Below, piece by piece: positions 1 to 8,328 of a stretch of DNA of 64,000 bases. Made by a program: the position numbers and the translations under genes. Each line of letters starts with the position of its first letter. Positions within the stretch are counted from its first letter, which is position 1. The notes beneath the pieces were generated by a model. That model did no database searches, had not been told where the DNA came from, and worked only from the letters and a program-made list of their open reading frames with translations. The DNA comes from Bradyrhizobium elkanii USDA 76 (lineage in GTDB: Bacteria; Pseudomonadota; Alphaproteobacteria; Rhizobiales; Xanthobacteraceae), in assembly GCF_023278185.1 (NCBI RefSeq), contig NZ_CP066356.1:7990001-8054000 (forward strand), written 5' to 3'.

Positions 1-269
1 CCCGCTTCGGCCGCATCGAGAACGCGGCGCGCCTGTCGCGCTATGGCGGCGACTGCTACTCCTATTGCATGCTCGCCGCCGGCCATCTCGACCTCGTGGT
101 CGAGACCGAGCTGAAGCCCTACGACATTGCCGGCCTGATCCCGATCGTCACCGGCGCCGGCGGCGTCGTCACCACCTGGGACGGCAAGCCGGCGCAAAGC
201 GGCGGCCGGATCATCGCGGCCGGCGACCCGCGCGTGCACGAAGCGGCGATGAAGCTGCTGAACGCCTGA
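1..269 (+). CDS. hisN: histidinol-phosphatase / inositol monophosphatase family, 3' end
   Basis: This is the C-terminal part of a gene that starts left of the window; the frame is open from base 3 and ends in TGA at 267-269. The residues RYGGDCYSYCMLAAG, then LKPYDIAGLIPIV and GAGGVVTTWDG, are the conserved end of the Mg-dependent inositol-monophosphatase fold, where the Asp of the PYDIAG stretch is a metal/substrate ligand. The wording is closest to the alphaproteobacterial HisN branch, which dephosphorylates histidinol phosphate in histidine synthesis. A general inositol monophosphatase or CysQ-like role cannot be excluded because the N-terminal metal motifs are outside the window. Confidence 0.8.
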   Translation, partial: RFGRIENAARLSRYGGDCYSYCMLAAGHLDLVVETELKPYDIAGLIPIVTGAGGVVTTWDGKPAQSGGRIIAAGDPRVHEAAMKLLNA

Positions 270-342
270 GTTCCTGGCCTGATTCTTGAGTTGCCGGGCG
301 TCTGATCTGCGCCCATCCTGACCGCAACCAGAAAAGTCAGGG

Positions 343-1320
343 ATGGGCGAGATGACGATGTGCGGCAGGCTGTTGGCGGCCCTTCTCCTGCTTCTCGCGC
401 CCGTCACGGCTTCGGCCCAGGATTTCCCGACCAAGCCGGTCCGGCTGATCGTGCCGTTCCCGCCCGGCGGGCCGAACGACATCATCGCACGGGTGATCGG
501 GCAGAAGATCTCGGAGCTCGCAAGGCAACCCGTCATCGTCGACAACCGCGCCGGCCAGGGCGGCGTGCTCGGCACCGACGCAGTCGCGAAGGCGGCGCCC
601 GACGGCTACACGGTGGCGATCGCGAGCGCGGGCGCGCTGGCGATCAGCCCCAGCATGGAGAAGGTCGCCTACGACACGCTGCAGGACCTCGCGCCGGTGA
701 CACTGGTCGCGACGGTGCCGGAGATGCTGGTGGTCGCCGCCAACGTGCCGGCAAAGAACATGAACGAACTGGTCGCGCTCGCCAAAGCGCAGCCGGGCAA
801 GCTCAACTTCGCCTCCTCCGGCCCCGGCAGCCTGCCGCATCTCGCCTGCGAATTGTTCAAGCTGACGGCGAAGGTCGACATCGTGCACGTGCCCTATCGC
901 GGTGCCGCGCCGGCGGTGAACGACCTGTTGGGCCAGCAGGTGCAGATGACCTTCCTCGACCTGCCGGTGATCCTGCCGCAGATCAAGGCGGGCGCGCTGC
1001 GGCCGATCGCGCTCGGCGGGCGCGAACGCGCGCCGACCGCGCCCGATGTGCCGACCACGGCGGAAACCGGCATGCCCGACCTGATCATCGAGAACTGGTA
1101 CGGCATGGTCGCGCCGGCCGGAACCCCGCCGGCGATCGTCGCCAGGCTGAACCAGCTCACCACCGCGGCGATGGCCGATCCGATGGTCAAGCAAAAGCTC
1201 GCCGAGCAAGGCCTGACGCTCGCCGGCGACACACCGGAGCATTTCCGCGACTTCATCGCCGCCGACATCAGGAAGTGGGCGAAGGTGATCCAGGACGCCG
1301 GCGTGGTGACGACGAAATGA
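343..1320 (+). CDS. Bug/TctC-family tripartite tricarboxylate transporter substrate-binding protein
   Basis: Encodes 325 residues with a Sec signal peptide (hydrophobic LLAALLLLLAPVTASA near residues 9-25, predicted cleavage before QDFPTKPVRLIVPFPPGG). The motifs PTKPVRLIVPFPPGG, VDNRAGQGG and GTDAVAKAAPDGYT are hallmarks of periplasmic Bug receptors, which bind small carboxylates for the TctAB membrane partner. No tctA or tctB lies beside it, so it is an orphan receptor, as is common in this family. Two other ATGs lie at 352 and 358, so the exact start is uncertain. The ligand cannot be told from sequence. It converges on the LysR gene with only 8 bases between. Confidence 0.9.
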   Translation: MGEMTMCGRLLAALLLLLAPVTASAQDFPTKPVRLIVPFPPGGPNDIIARVIGQKISELARQPVIVDNRAGQGGVLGTDAVAKAAPDGYTVAIASAGALAISPSMEKVAYDTLQDLAPVTLVATVPEMLVVAANVPAKNMNELVALAKAQPGKLNFASSGPGSLPHLACELFKLTAKVDIVHVPYRGAAPAVNDLLGQQVQMTFLDLPVILPQIKAGALRPIALGGRERAPTAPDVPTTAETGMPDLIIENWYGMVAPAGTPPAIVARLNQLTTAAMADPMVKQKLAEQGLTLAGDTPEHFRDFIAADIRKWAKVIQDAGVVTTK

Positions 1321-1328
1321 GCCTGCCG

Positions 1329-2222
1329 TCAGCGCTGCGCTTCGGCGCGCAGATAGTCCACGAGCTGCTTGGCCGCCCGCGGCAGCGCCTTGAAGCTGCG
1401 CGCGCAGATCGTCAGCCGGCGGTTGGCCCAGGCGTCGCGGATCCTTATCGTCGTGATCGGCATCGACGCCGCGCAGCGCCGCGCCGCGGTCTCCGGGATC
1501 ACGGCGATGCCGACATCGGCGGCGACCATCTGGCAGATCGCGTCGAAGCCGCGCAGGCGGGCGCGGAAGCGCAGCCGCGCACCGAGCTTTGCGGCGTGCC
1601 GCGAGATATGAACCTGCAGCGCAGACGTTGCCGTGAGCCCGACGAAATCGCGGCCGACCACTTCCTGGAAGTCGATCTGGCGGCGGCCGCCGAGATCGCT
1701 GCGCCGCGACGCCACCAGCATCAGGCGGTCCTCGCTGAACAGAAAGCGCTCGACGCTGTCGGGCAGCGCGTGTTCCGCGGCGAAGCCGAGATCGGCGGCG
1801 CCGCTGGCGATCGCGGTCGCGATATCGGTGCTCTCGCGCTCCTCGACGTCGACGCTGATATCGGGATGCTCGTGCAGGAAGGCCGCGAGCGCGCGCGGCA
1901 GATGCTCCGACAGGCCCGAGGTGTTGGCGAGCAGCAGCACGTTGGCGCGCACGCCGCTGGCATAGGCGGCGAGATCGCTTTGCAGCGCCTCGACATTGTG
2001 GATCACGATGCGGGCGTGGCCGAGCAGGCTCTCGCCCGCCGCCGTCAGTTCGACGCCGCGGCGGCCGCGCTTGAGCAGTGCGACGCCGAGCGCCTCCTCG
2101 AGGCCCTTGATCCGCTCGCTGGCGGAAGCCAGCGCAAGGTTCGCGCGCGCCGCGCCCTGGGTGATGCTGCGCGCATCGGAAACCGCGATGAACAATTGCA
2201 AATCGGTCAGGTCGAACCGCAT
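1329..2222 (-). CDS. LysR-family transcriptional regulator
   Basis: A 297-residue regulator: N-terminal winged helix-turn-helix (MRFDLTDLQLFIAVSDARS..TQGAARANLALASASERIKGLEEALG, residues 1-45) followed by a periplasmic-binding-like effector domain. I chose ATG 2222 rather than the longer frame from 2294 because the LysR fold begins exactly there. It is divergent from the TauE/SafE permease at 2315, and the 92-base gap holds a 19-bp palindrome of LysR type, so it probably controls that permease and itself. The neighbouring Bug receptor is a second possible target. The inducer is unknown. Confidence 0.9.
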   Translation of the reverse strand: MRFDLTDLQLFIAVSDARSITQGAARANLALASASERIKGLEEALGVALLKRGRRGVELTAAGESLLGHARIVIHNVEALQSDLAAYASGVRANVLLLANTSGLSEHLPRALAAFLHEHPDISVDVEERESTDIATAIASGAADLGFAAEHALPDSVERFLFSEDRLMLVASRRSDLGGRRQIDFQEVVGRDFVGLTATSALQVHISRHAAKLGARLRFRARLRGFDAICQMVAADVGIAVIPETAARRCAASMPITTIRIRDAWANRRLTICARSFKALPRAAKQLVDYLRAEAQR

Positions 2223-2240
2223 GACGTTTCCCGCCCCATA

Positions 2241-2259
2241 CCTTCGGGTCGTCCGAAGG
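2241..2259. promoter_or_regulatory. LysR-type operator between divergent genes
   Basis: A perfect 7-5-7 inverted repeat, CCTTCGG-GTCGT-CCGAAGG, sits between the LysR gene start (2222) and the permease start (2315). It contains the T-N11-A spacing typical of LysR recognition sites. Placement and symmetry are seen directly; binding by the adjacent LysR protein is inference. Confidence 0.6.
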
Positions 2260-2314
2260 CTAACTCCGTAACCTCCAGATTGTGCCGTTCGCATCGATCG
2301 GTCAATGTGCCGCC

Positions 2315-3067
2315 ATGGTCGACCATCTCCTGATCTTCATCGCCTTCGCCTTCCTGCTCGCCGGCTTCGTCAAGGGCACGCTCGGCCTCGGCCTGCCGAC
2401 AGTCGCGATGGGGCTGCTCGCAACCACGATGGCGCCGGGCCAGGCGATCGCGATCGTGATCGTGCCGGCGATCGTCACCAATATCTGGCAGACCTTCGTC
2501 GGCCCCTATCTGCGCGACATCATCAAGCGGCTGTGGCCGCTGATGCTCGGCACCGTGGCCGGGATCTGGATCAATGCCGGGCTGCTGACCGGGCCTTACG
2601 CGGCCTATGGCACCGTGGTGCTGGGCGTGCTGCTGGTGATCTACGCGATCGTCGGCTTGAGCCGGTTAAGCTTCAAGGTCGCGCGGCGCGACGAGAAATG
2701 GATCGGCGGCATCGTCGGCATCATCACCGGGCTGATCTCGGCGGCGACCGGCGTTCAGGTCATCCCCTCGATGCCGTTCATGCAGGCGATCGGAATGGAG
2801 AAGGACGAACTGGTGCAGGCGCTCGGCGTGTTCTTCACCACCGCGACCGTCGCGCTCGCCTTCAACCTCACGGCCTCGGGCCTGCTGACGGCGACCACCG
2901 CGCTGCCGGGCGCGGTCGCGATGGCGGCGTCGTTCATCGGCATGTTCATTGGCCAGGCGGTGCGCACACGGATGCAGCCCGAGGTGTTCCGCCGCTGGTT
3001 CCTGATCTCGATGATCCTGCTCGGCATCTATCTCGCCGGCAGCGCGCTGCTCAAGATCCACGGCTAG
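2315..3067 (+). CDS. TauE/SafE-family sulfite/anion exporter or permease
   Basis: A 250-residue integral membrane protein with about seven or eight hydrophobic segments (for example LLIFIAFAFLLAGFVKGTLG at the start and IGGIVGIITGLISAATG mid-protein). FVKGTLGLGLPTVAMGLL and the second-half GIITGLISAATGV repeat are typical of the TSUP (TauE/SafE) family, which moves sulfite, sulfoacetate or other small organic anions across the inner membrane. ATG 2315 is preferred; an in-frame GTG at 2282 would add 11 polar residues. The divergent LysR gene and shared operator suggest substrate-induced expression. The substrate is not predictable. Confidence 0.85.
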   Translation: MVDHLLIFIAFAFLLAGFVKGTLGLGLPTVAMGLLATTMAPGQAIAIVIVPAIVTNIWQTFVGPYLRDIIKRLWPLMLGTVAGIWINAGLLTGPYAAYGTVVLGVLLVIYAIVGLSRLSFKVARRDEKWIGGIVGIITGLISAATGVQVIPSMPFMQAIGMEKDELVQALGVFFTTATVALAFNLTASGLLTATTALPGAVAMAASFIGMFIGQAVRTRMQPEVFRRWFLISMILLGIYLAGSALLKIHG

Positions 3068-3096
3068 AGCGGCACAGCCAGAGCGCCAAGGCGCAG

Positions 3097-3732
3097 CTAG
3101 CGCGCCTCCAGCGTCGCGACGCGGACGCCGAGATAGATGAACAGCGCGCCGAGCGAGCGGTTGATCCAGGCGATCACGCCGGCCGATTGCCTGATGCGGC
3201 CGGCAGCCCGCGCCGCGAAGGCCGCAAGACCAAGGCACCAGAGCGTGCCGCCGGTGATGAAGATCAGCCCGAGCACCAGGAAGGCGAGCGTCTTGTGCGG
3301 CGAATCGGCCGCCACGAATTGCGGCAAGAACGCCAGGAAGAACAGCGCCACCTTGGGGTTGAGGATATTGGTCAGCGCCCCCTGCCAGAACACGCGCGAA
3401 ATCGAGGTCTCGCCGCCCTGCCCGGTGATGTCGGCGACCGGCCTGGCGCGCGCCAGCAGCATCTGCAGACCGGTCAGCACCAGATAGGCCGCGCCGACCA
3501 GCTTGACGGCCAGGAACGCGGCCGACGAGGCCATCAGCAGCGCCGACAGCCCGATCGCCGCACCCAGCACATGGACCAGGCAACCGCAGCTGATTCCGAT
3601 CGCCGCAGCGGCGCCGCCGCGCCATCCGAGCTGAATCGTGCGCCCGATGATATAGGCGGTATCCGGCCCCGGTGTGACGTTGAGCAGCAGCCCGGACAGG
3701 ACGAACAGCCAAAGCTCGTGAATTCCCAGCAT
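3097..3732 (-). CDS. LysE/RhtB-family amino-acid exporter
   Basis: A 211-residue membrane protein with about six hydrophobic segments. The N-terminal stretch LLLNVTPGPDTAYIIGRTI carries the NxTPGPD signature of the LysE/RhtB translocators, which export amino acids and related metabolites. The central region has the basic/polar loop expected between helices 3 and 4 (ARARPVADITGQGG). It is convergent with the TauE/SafE gene (29-base gap) and stands alone on the minus strand. Family assignment is firm; the amino acid exported is unknown. Confidence 0.9.
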   Translation of the reverse strand: MLGIHELWLFVLSGLLLNVTPGPDTAYIIGRTIQLGWRGGAAAAIGISCGCLVHVLGAAIGLSALLMASSAAFLAVKLVGAAYLVLTGLQMLLARARPVADITGQGGETSISRVFWQGALTNILNPKVALFFLAFLPQFVAADSPHKTLAFLVLGLIFITGGTLWCLGLAAFAARAAGRIRQSAGVIAWINRSLGALFIYLGVRVATLEAR

Positions 3733-3970
3733 GTCCGTGAGATTAACCTATGCAAGTAACCGCCCGGAAAGGATGATCCGCCAGCCGGCGCCATCCCGGC
3801 GACACACGAATTCAGTAGAGAAACGACTGTACCATCCGTTGGTCGCGTGCCAATTCCTGCTACTATGCATTATAGGTGCCTGCAAACCGGGCTTCCGCCG
3901 GACCCGGCCTGTCTTGTAAGTATCGGATTCGGTCACCTCGGCTAAGTGGCCATTCCAGGGCACAGGAGAC

Positions 3971-5770
3971 ATGGAAAGACGGCTCGCTGCCATTCTTTGC
4001 GCTGACATCGCCGGCTATTCCCGCATGATGGGGGCCGACGAGGCGGGGACGCATGCCTCGTTCAAGGCGCACCGCAGCGCGATTTACCCGATCATCCTCA
4101 ACCACGGCGGCCGAATCGTCAAAAACACCGGCGACGGCTTCCTACTGGAATTTCCGAGCATCATCGGCGCGATCGAGGCCGCCGTCGCGATGCAGACGCT
4201 GATGGCCGAGCGCAACGAACATCTGCCGGCCGACCGCGCCATGCACTTCCGGATGGGCGTCCACATGGGCGACGTCATGGCCGACGAGGACGAGGTGTTC
4301 GGCGACGACGTCAACATCGCCGTCCGTCTCGAGACGGTCGCAACGCCCGGCGGCATCGCGGTGTCGGACAAGGCCCGCACCGAAGCGGGACGGCGGCTTG
4401 CCGTCACCCTCGTCGACGCCGGCCCGCACCGCTTCAAGAACATCGCCGAGCCGGTCAATGTCTGGACCTGGGCGCCGGCCGGATCCGATGCCCAGGAGCA
4501 GGTTCCGGAAGACGGCCCGCATCTGCCTGGGCAATACCGGACCGCGATCGTCGGCGTGCTGCCATTCGACAATCTGAGCGGCGGCGCCGACGAATATTTC
4601 TCGGACGGCTTGACCGAGGACCTGATCCACGCGCTGTCGCTGCAATCCTTCTATCGCGTGCTGAGCCGCAACTCGACCTTCGCCTACAAGGGCAAGAACG
4701 TCTCGACGCGGCTGATCGCGCGCGAGATCGACGCAACCTATCTGATCCAGGGTTCGGTACGGCGCGCCGGCAACAAGATCCGCGTCTCCGCCGAACTGAT
4801 CGCGCCCGAGAAGGGCGAGCAGCTGTGGACCGGCCGCTACGACCGCGACATGGGCGACCTGTTCGCGATGCAGGACGAGATCACCGCCAACCTCTCCGCC
4901 GCCGTCGCCCAGGAGATCTACCGCGCCGAGGCCTCGGCGCCGGCACGCTCGCCGAACGCCGAACTGACGGCGTGGGATCGCTTCCTGAAGGGGCTGTCGC
5001 ACTACTACCACCAGACCAAGGACGATTGCGAAACCGCGATCGCGCTGTTCAAGGAGGCGATCGAGCTCGACCCCGCGCTGTCGATCGCGCGCGCCTATCT
5101 GGCGCTGATCCAGATCCAGAGCATCCAGTTCGGCTGGATTCCGAGCACGCGCGAATTGTGGGCCTCGTCGGTCAGCCTGGCCGAGAGCAGCGTGCGGCTC
5201 GACCCGCGCTCCTCGTTCGCGTTTTCGCTGCTGGCCTATCTGCATGCGATGCAGGGCCATTACGAAGCCGCGATGGACGCCATCAAGCGGGCGATCGAGC
5301 TCAACCCCTACGACATGGGCGCGCGCGGCGTGCTGGGAATCTGCCACATGGTGATCGGCGATCATCGCAAGGCGGTCGATCTGTTCTCGACGGCGGTCCA
5401 GCGCGGCAACAGCGACCCGCGCTACCAATGGGCGGCGCTGAACGCGTTCAGCCATTATCTGCTCGGGCAATATGACGCGTCGTTGTCGTGGTCGCGCGAG
5501 GGACTGTACCTGAACCCGAACCATCTGCAGTGCCTTGCGGTGCGCACCGCAGCGCTCGCCCAGCTCGGCCGCGCCGACGAGGCGGCGCAGGCGGCCGAGG
5601 CCCTGCTCGCCAACCATCCCGAGCTGACGGTCGAGCGTCACTTGCGCAATTTCCACTGGAAGAACCCGGCCGACATCGCGCATTACCGCGACGGCCTCTT
5701 GAAAGCCGGCCTGCCGTTCGGCAAACTCGCTCTGGTTGCGTCCACATCGAAATTCGCCGTCGACTCCTGA
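3971..5770 (+). CDS. class III adenylate/guanylate cyclase with TolB-like domain and TPR repeats
   Basis: A 599-residue cytoplasmic protein. Residues 1-165 form a class III nucleotide cyclase domain: LAAILCADIAGYSRMM (metal-binding Asp), KNTGDGFLLEF (second metal Asp) and GDDVNIAVRLETVA. Residues of about 190-320 match the TolB/FlgO-like domain that often follows such cyclases in rhizobia (VGVLPFDNLSGGADEYFSDGLTEDLI). The C-terminal half is built of TPR-like helices (AIALFKEAIELDPALSIARAYLALI, AIKRAIELNPYDMGARGVLGI). It should make cAMP in response to protein contacts read by the TPRs. Rhizobial genomes carry many paralogues, so no specific role can be given. Confidence 0.9.
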   Translation: MERRLAAILCADIAGYSRMMGADEAGTHASFKAHRSAIYPIILNHGGRIVKNTGDGFLLEFPSIIGAIEAAVAMQTLMAERNEHLPADRAMHFRMGVHMGDVMADEDEVFGDDVNIAVRLETVATPGGIAVSDKARTEAGRRLAVTLVDAGPHRFKNIAEPVNVWTWAPAGSDAQEQVPEDGPHLPGQYRTAIVGVLPFDNLSGGADEYFSDGLTEDLIHALSLQSFYRVLSRNSTFAYKGKNVSTRLIAREIDATYLIQGSVRRAGNKIRVSAELIAPEKGEQLWTGRYDRDMGDLFAMQDEITANLSAAVAQEIYRAEASAPARSPNAELTAWDRFLKGLSHYYHQTKDDCETAIALFKEAIELDPALSIARAYLALIQIQSIQFGWIPSTRELWASSVSLAESSVRLDPRSSFAFSLLAYLHAMQGHYEAAMDAIKRAIELNPYDMGARGVLGICHMVIGDHRKAVDLFSTAVQRGNSDPRYQWAALNAFSHYLLGQYDASLSWSREGLYLNPNHLQCLAVRTAALAQLGRADEAAQAAEALLANHPELTVERHLRNFHWKNPADIAHYRDGLLKAGLPFGKLALVASTSKFAVDS

Positions 5771-5777
5771 GCGAATT

Positions 5778-5802
5778 CATCCACCGGTAATGGATGCTTT
5801 TT
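5778..5802 (+). terminator. intrinsic terminator after the cyclase gene
   Basis: Eight bases after the cyclase stop, CATCCA and TGGATG form a 6-bp stem around a 7-base loop, followed at once by C and five T. This is the form of a Rho-independent terminator; the stem is short, so strength is uncertain. Confidence 0.55.
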
Positions 5803-5830
5803 AGGCTGACGCTTTTCAGGATGTGGTTTG

Positions 5831-6490
5831 ATGTCCGATACGGCTGCACGCGCGGCGCCCGCCCCGCAGATTTCTCCTGACAATCCCTGCCCGTTCCTGC
5901 GGGCGCTCGTCGCCGGCAACTATGTCGGCGGCCATATCGTGCCGCTGCCTGAACTGACCGGCACCATCGGGCGCGCAACCGGCAAGACCGGGTTCGAGGG
6001 GCTCACCGCGCGAGCGAAGATCTTCATGGTGGCGCAGATCGCCAACGGCCTCGGTCCTTTCAGCCAGCTGCGCAGCCTGTTCCAGGGCGCCATTCTCGAC
6101 GCGTTGCGCAACGGCCCGCTCGACAAGCACGGCGCCGGCTCGCGCATCCTCGACCAGCACGCGGTGGTCCATGAGGACGAGATTGCGCGGCTCGCGACCT
6201 TCGGCAAGGATTACAAGGCCCCCGACGGCAGCGTCGAACGCGGGCTGTCGGCCGCCGAGATCAAGACCTTCATGGCGGCGAATTTCCAGCGCGCCAGGGA
6301 CGAGCATCCGCAGTCCTACGGCATCCTGCACTGCTACTATCCGCTCCTGATGCTCGGCGAGTGGCCGGTGCTGCTCGACATCATGGGCAAGGGCGAAGGC
6401 AAGGACCGCTATCTCAGCGTCGCCGAGGTCAGGACGCTGTTCGTGGACAAGCGCTTTCCGGACCGCATCGTCGCGCTGCTACAGCGCTAG
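5831..6490 (+). CDS. conserved hypothetical protein (calmodulin-like acidic C-terminus not proven)
   Basis: A 219-residue soluble protein with no signal peptide or membrane segment. ATG 5831 is chosen over a TTG one codon upstream. I do not recognise a named domain. Distinct features are an N-terminal NPCPFLRALVAGNYVGG stretch, a central PLDKHGAGSRILDQHAVVHEDEIARL segment and a C-terminal GEWPVLLDIMGKGEGKDRYLSVAEVRTLFV. The middle and end have the helix-acidic loop-helix look of degenerate EF-hands. My impression that similar proteins occur widely in Proteobacteria is from memory, not a search. Function is unknown. Confidence 0.75.
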   Translation: MSDTAARAAPAPQISPDNPCPFLRALVAGNYVGGHIVPLPELTGTIGRATGKTGFEGLTARAKIFMVAQIANGLGPFSQLRSLFQGAILDALRNGPLDKHGAGSRILDQHAVVHEDEIARLATFGKDYKAPDGSVERGLSAAEIKTFMAANFQRARDEHPQSYGILHCYYPLLMLGEWPVLLDIMGKGEGKDRYLSVAEVRTLFVDKRFPDRIVALLQR

Positions 6491-6503
6491 ATTTTTCCTT
6501 GAT

Positions 6504-6547
6504 GCGTTTTCTTCACGCGAACCGGGATCCACTTCGCGCGAAAACGC
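6504..6547. repeat. family A intergenic palindrome (copy 1 of 4)
   Basis: An imperfect inverted repeat with arms GCGTTTTCTTCACGCGAA and TTCGCGCGAAAACGC around a short centre, lying between two convergent genes, where it could also end transcription from both sides. Related copies are at 34861, 51568 and 55244. Confidence 0.7.
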
Positions 6548-6553
6548 CATGCC

Positions 6554-7501
6554 TCACTTGAACAGCGGCGTGCCCGGCACGAACGCATCGAACGCCGCCC
6601 AGAACTGGCCGCGGTAGCGGTCCTGCTCCTGCAGGATCTCGTGCTTGGAGCCGGCGATCACGAGATGCGAGCCGGCGCGCAAGTGATAGGCGAACTCCTC
6701 GATCGCGGCCGTCGACACCACCTCGTCATTGCTCGCCGCCAGCATCAGGATCGGCTGGCGGATTTCGGACGGATACGACATGCCGCGGAAGGTGCGCATC
6801 GCGGTGAACGCGGTGTCGGCCCAGGCGATCGTCGGCGCCGCGATGCCGAGCGTCGGATCTTCCTCCAGGATCGCCGCGTTGCGGGCGTGGCGCACCGGAT
6901 CGCTGGTCACGGGATTGCCGATGAACGGCGCGAGGCCGACCAGTTCGTCGCTGCCGCCGGGAACGTAGCGGCCGCCCTGCCCGGCCAGCCGCATGATCCG
7001 AAGCAGCGCGCTCGGGAAGAACGACACGCGGCGGCGCGGCAGGTCGATCATCGGCGCCGACAGCACCATGCGGTCGAACCAGCGCTTGCCGGCATGCGCG
7101 AGGCGCAGCATCACCGCGCCGCCCATCGAATGCGCCAGCGCGAAATAAGGCGGCGGGCAATCCGGCAGCACCACCTGCTGCACGAAGGTCTCGACATCGA
7201 CCTCGTAGTCGGCGAAGTCGCGCACATAGCCCTTGCGGGGATCGCGCAGCCGCCGCGACGAGTGGCCCTGCCCGCGCCAGTCGATCATCGCCACCGCAAA
7301 GCCGCGGTCGCGCAGATCGCGCACGGTCTCGAAATATTTTTCGATCATCTCGCCGCGCCCGCCGAACACGCAGACCGTGCCCTTGCGGCCGGGCGGCGGC
7401 GCCCAGCGCGCAAAGCGCAGCTCGGCCCCGTCTGGTGTCTTGATGGTGCCACTGACAACGTCGTCCGGAACCGGGTTGGCGGGAATCGAGACGAGCGTCA
7501 T
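6554..7501 (-). CDS. alpha/beta hydrolase, lysophospholipase (PldB/monoglyceride lipase) type
   Basis: A 315-residue soluble hydrolase. The nucleophile elbow is LAHSMGGAVML (Ser in the middle), the oxyanion-side strand is GRGEMIEKYFETVRDLRDRGFAVAMIDWRGQGHS, and the late stretch LMLAASNDEVV followed by GSKHEILQE supplies the acid and histidine. The arrangement with DWRGQGHS is typical of lysophospholipase L2 / monoacylglycerol lipase relatives, which hydrolyse lipid esters. It has no signal peptide. It is divergent from hsp20 with 221 bases between. The natural substrate is unknown. Confidence 0.85.
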   Translation of the reverse strand: MTLVSIPANPVPDDVVSGTIKTPDGAELRFARWAPPPGRKGTVCVFGGRGEMIEKYFETVRDLRDRGFAVAMIDWRGQGHSSRRLRDPRKGYVRDFADYEVDVETFVQQVVLPDCPPPYFALAHSMGGAVMLRLAHAGKRWFDRMVLSAPMIDLPRRRVSFFPSALLRIMRLAGQGGRYVPGGSDELVGLAPFIGNPVTSDPVRHARNAAILEEDPTLGIAAPTIAWADTAFTAMRTFRGMSYPSEIRQPILMLAASNDEVVSTAAIEEFAYHLRAGSHLVIAGSKHEILQEQDRYRGQFWAAFDAFVPGTPLFK

Positions 7502-7576
7502 GAAGGGGACCGGAGTGGTGAGACAGGGTGGAGATCAAGGACGCCGGCGCCAAAAAATGCGACGCGGTTTCCGCCT

Positions 7577-7604
7577 CTTGAACGCGACGTGACCCCTCCC
7601 ATAT
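7577..7604 (+). promoter_or_regulatory. RpoH (sigma-32) type heat-shock promoter
   Basis: CTTGAA at 7577-7582 and CCCATAT at 7598-7604, 15 bases apart, match the heat-shock sigma consensus (CTTGAA ... CCCATNT). Start of transcription would fall near 7611, giving a 5' leader of about 112 bases before hsp20. Confidence 0.7.
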
Positions 7605-7610
7605 CACCTC

Positions 7611-7722
7611 CGTGCAGGCCGCTACCAGTGCTTCGGAACCGAAACATCAGGCTGCACACATCTAAGCCCGGCCCGATGGCGGGCGGGTAACTGAAACAGT
7701 CGCTCAATGGAGGACTATTCCT
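7611..7722 (+). promoter_or_regulatory. ROSE-type RNA thermometer in the hsp20 leader
   Basis: The last hairpin, 7698-7716 (AGTCGCTCAATGGAGGACT), buries the Shine-Dalgarno GGAGGA at 7709-7714 in a stem with the anti-SD T-C-G-C-T. This is the conserved U(U/C)GCU of ROSE elements, including the one bulged G opposite the SD that makes the helix melt on warming. A stronger GC stem lies just upstream (7667-7688). ROSE elements are established in Bradyrhizobium and other rhizobia in front of small heat-shock genes; position, spacing and motif all fit here. Confidence 0.75.
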
Positions 7723-8199
7723 ATGCGTAGCTACGACCTCACTCCGTTCTATCGTTCCACCGTCGGCTTCGACCGCCTCTTCAACCTGCTCGATCAGGTG
7801 ACCTCGGACGGCAGCCCCGGCTACCCCCCCTACAACATCGAGCGCACCGGCGAGAATGCTTACCGGATCAGCGTTGCGGTCTCCGGCTTCTCGCAGGCCG
7901 AGCTTTCGATCGTCGCGAAGGAGAACACGCTGACGATCAAGGGCGAGAAAACCGCCAACGAGAACTCCGGCAACGGCTCCGAAGTGCTCTATCGCGGCAT
8001 CGCCTCCCGCGCCTTCGAGCGCGTCTTCCAGCTTGCCGACTTCGTGCAGGTGAAGACCGCTTCGCTCGAGAACGGTCTGCTCCACGTCGATCTCGTCCGC
8101 GAGATTCCCGAGGCCAAGAAGCCCCGCAGCATTCCGATCGGCGGCGGCGAGAAGGCCCCGCAGGTCGTTGACGGCTCGGCCGGCAAGGTCGCCGCCTAA
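7723..8199 (+). CDS. Hsp20 / alpha-crystallin small heat-shock protein
   Basis: A 158-residue chaperone that holds unfolding proteins as an oligomer in the cytoplasm. Residues about 40-140 are the alpha-crystallin domain, with YNIERTGENAYRISVAVSGF, the strand LTIKGEKT and the ending ASLENGLLHVDLVREIPE; the C-terminal RSIPIGG supplies the I-x-I oligomerisation motif. The N-terminal DLTPFYRSTVGFDRLFNLLD is typical of rhizobial class A proteins (HspA/IbpA-like). The gene has its own RpoH-type promoter, a ROSE leader and a terminator, so it is a single-gene heat-shock unit controlled at both transcription and translation. Confidence 0.95.
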   Translation: MRSYDLTPFYRSTVGFDRLFNLLDQVTSDGSPGYPPYNIERTGENAYRISVAVSGFSQAELSIVAKENTLTIKGEKTANENSGNGSEVLYRGIASRAFERVFQLADFVQVKTASLENGLLHVDLVREIPEAKKPRSIPIGGGEKAPQVVDGSAGKVAA

Positions 8200-8238
8200 G
8201 CAACAACCCCGCGTCAGCAGATATTGGCTGATTGCGAA

Positions 8239-8267
8239 AACGCCCCGGGAAACCGGGCGTTCTTGTT
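8239..8267 (+). terminator. intrinsic terminator of hsp20
   Basis: AACGCCC(C)GG, a GAAA loop and CCGGGCGTT form a stable stem at 8239-8261, followed by TCTTGTTG. Located 39 bases after the hsp20 stop. Confidence 0.6.
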
Positions 8268-8280
8268 GCGCGTGGTCTTG

Positions 8281-8315
8281 GTAGCCCGGATGGAGCGAAG
8301 CGCAATCCGGGCTAC
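8281..8315. repeat. short dispersed inverted repeat, GTAGCCCGGAT type
   Basis: GTAGCCCGGAT and ATCCGGGCTAC enclose the centre GGAGCGAAGCGCA. This kind of palindrome recurs at 20194-20297 in a longer, diverged form. It lies between the convergent hsp20 and Pro/Ala-rich genes. Confidence 0.7.
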
Positions 8316-8328
8316 ACAGCGATGCGGG

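Noticed and set aside
360..2333. A 657-codon plus-strand frame over the Bug gene and the LysR gene
   Set aside because: It crosses two real genes in other frames, and its translation is Arg/Ala-rich without a motif. It is a shadow.
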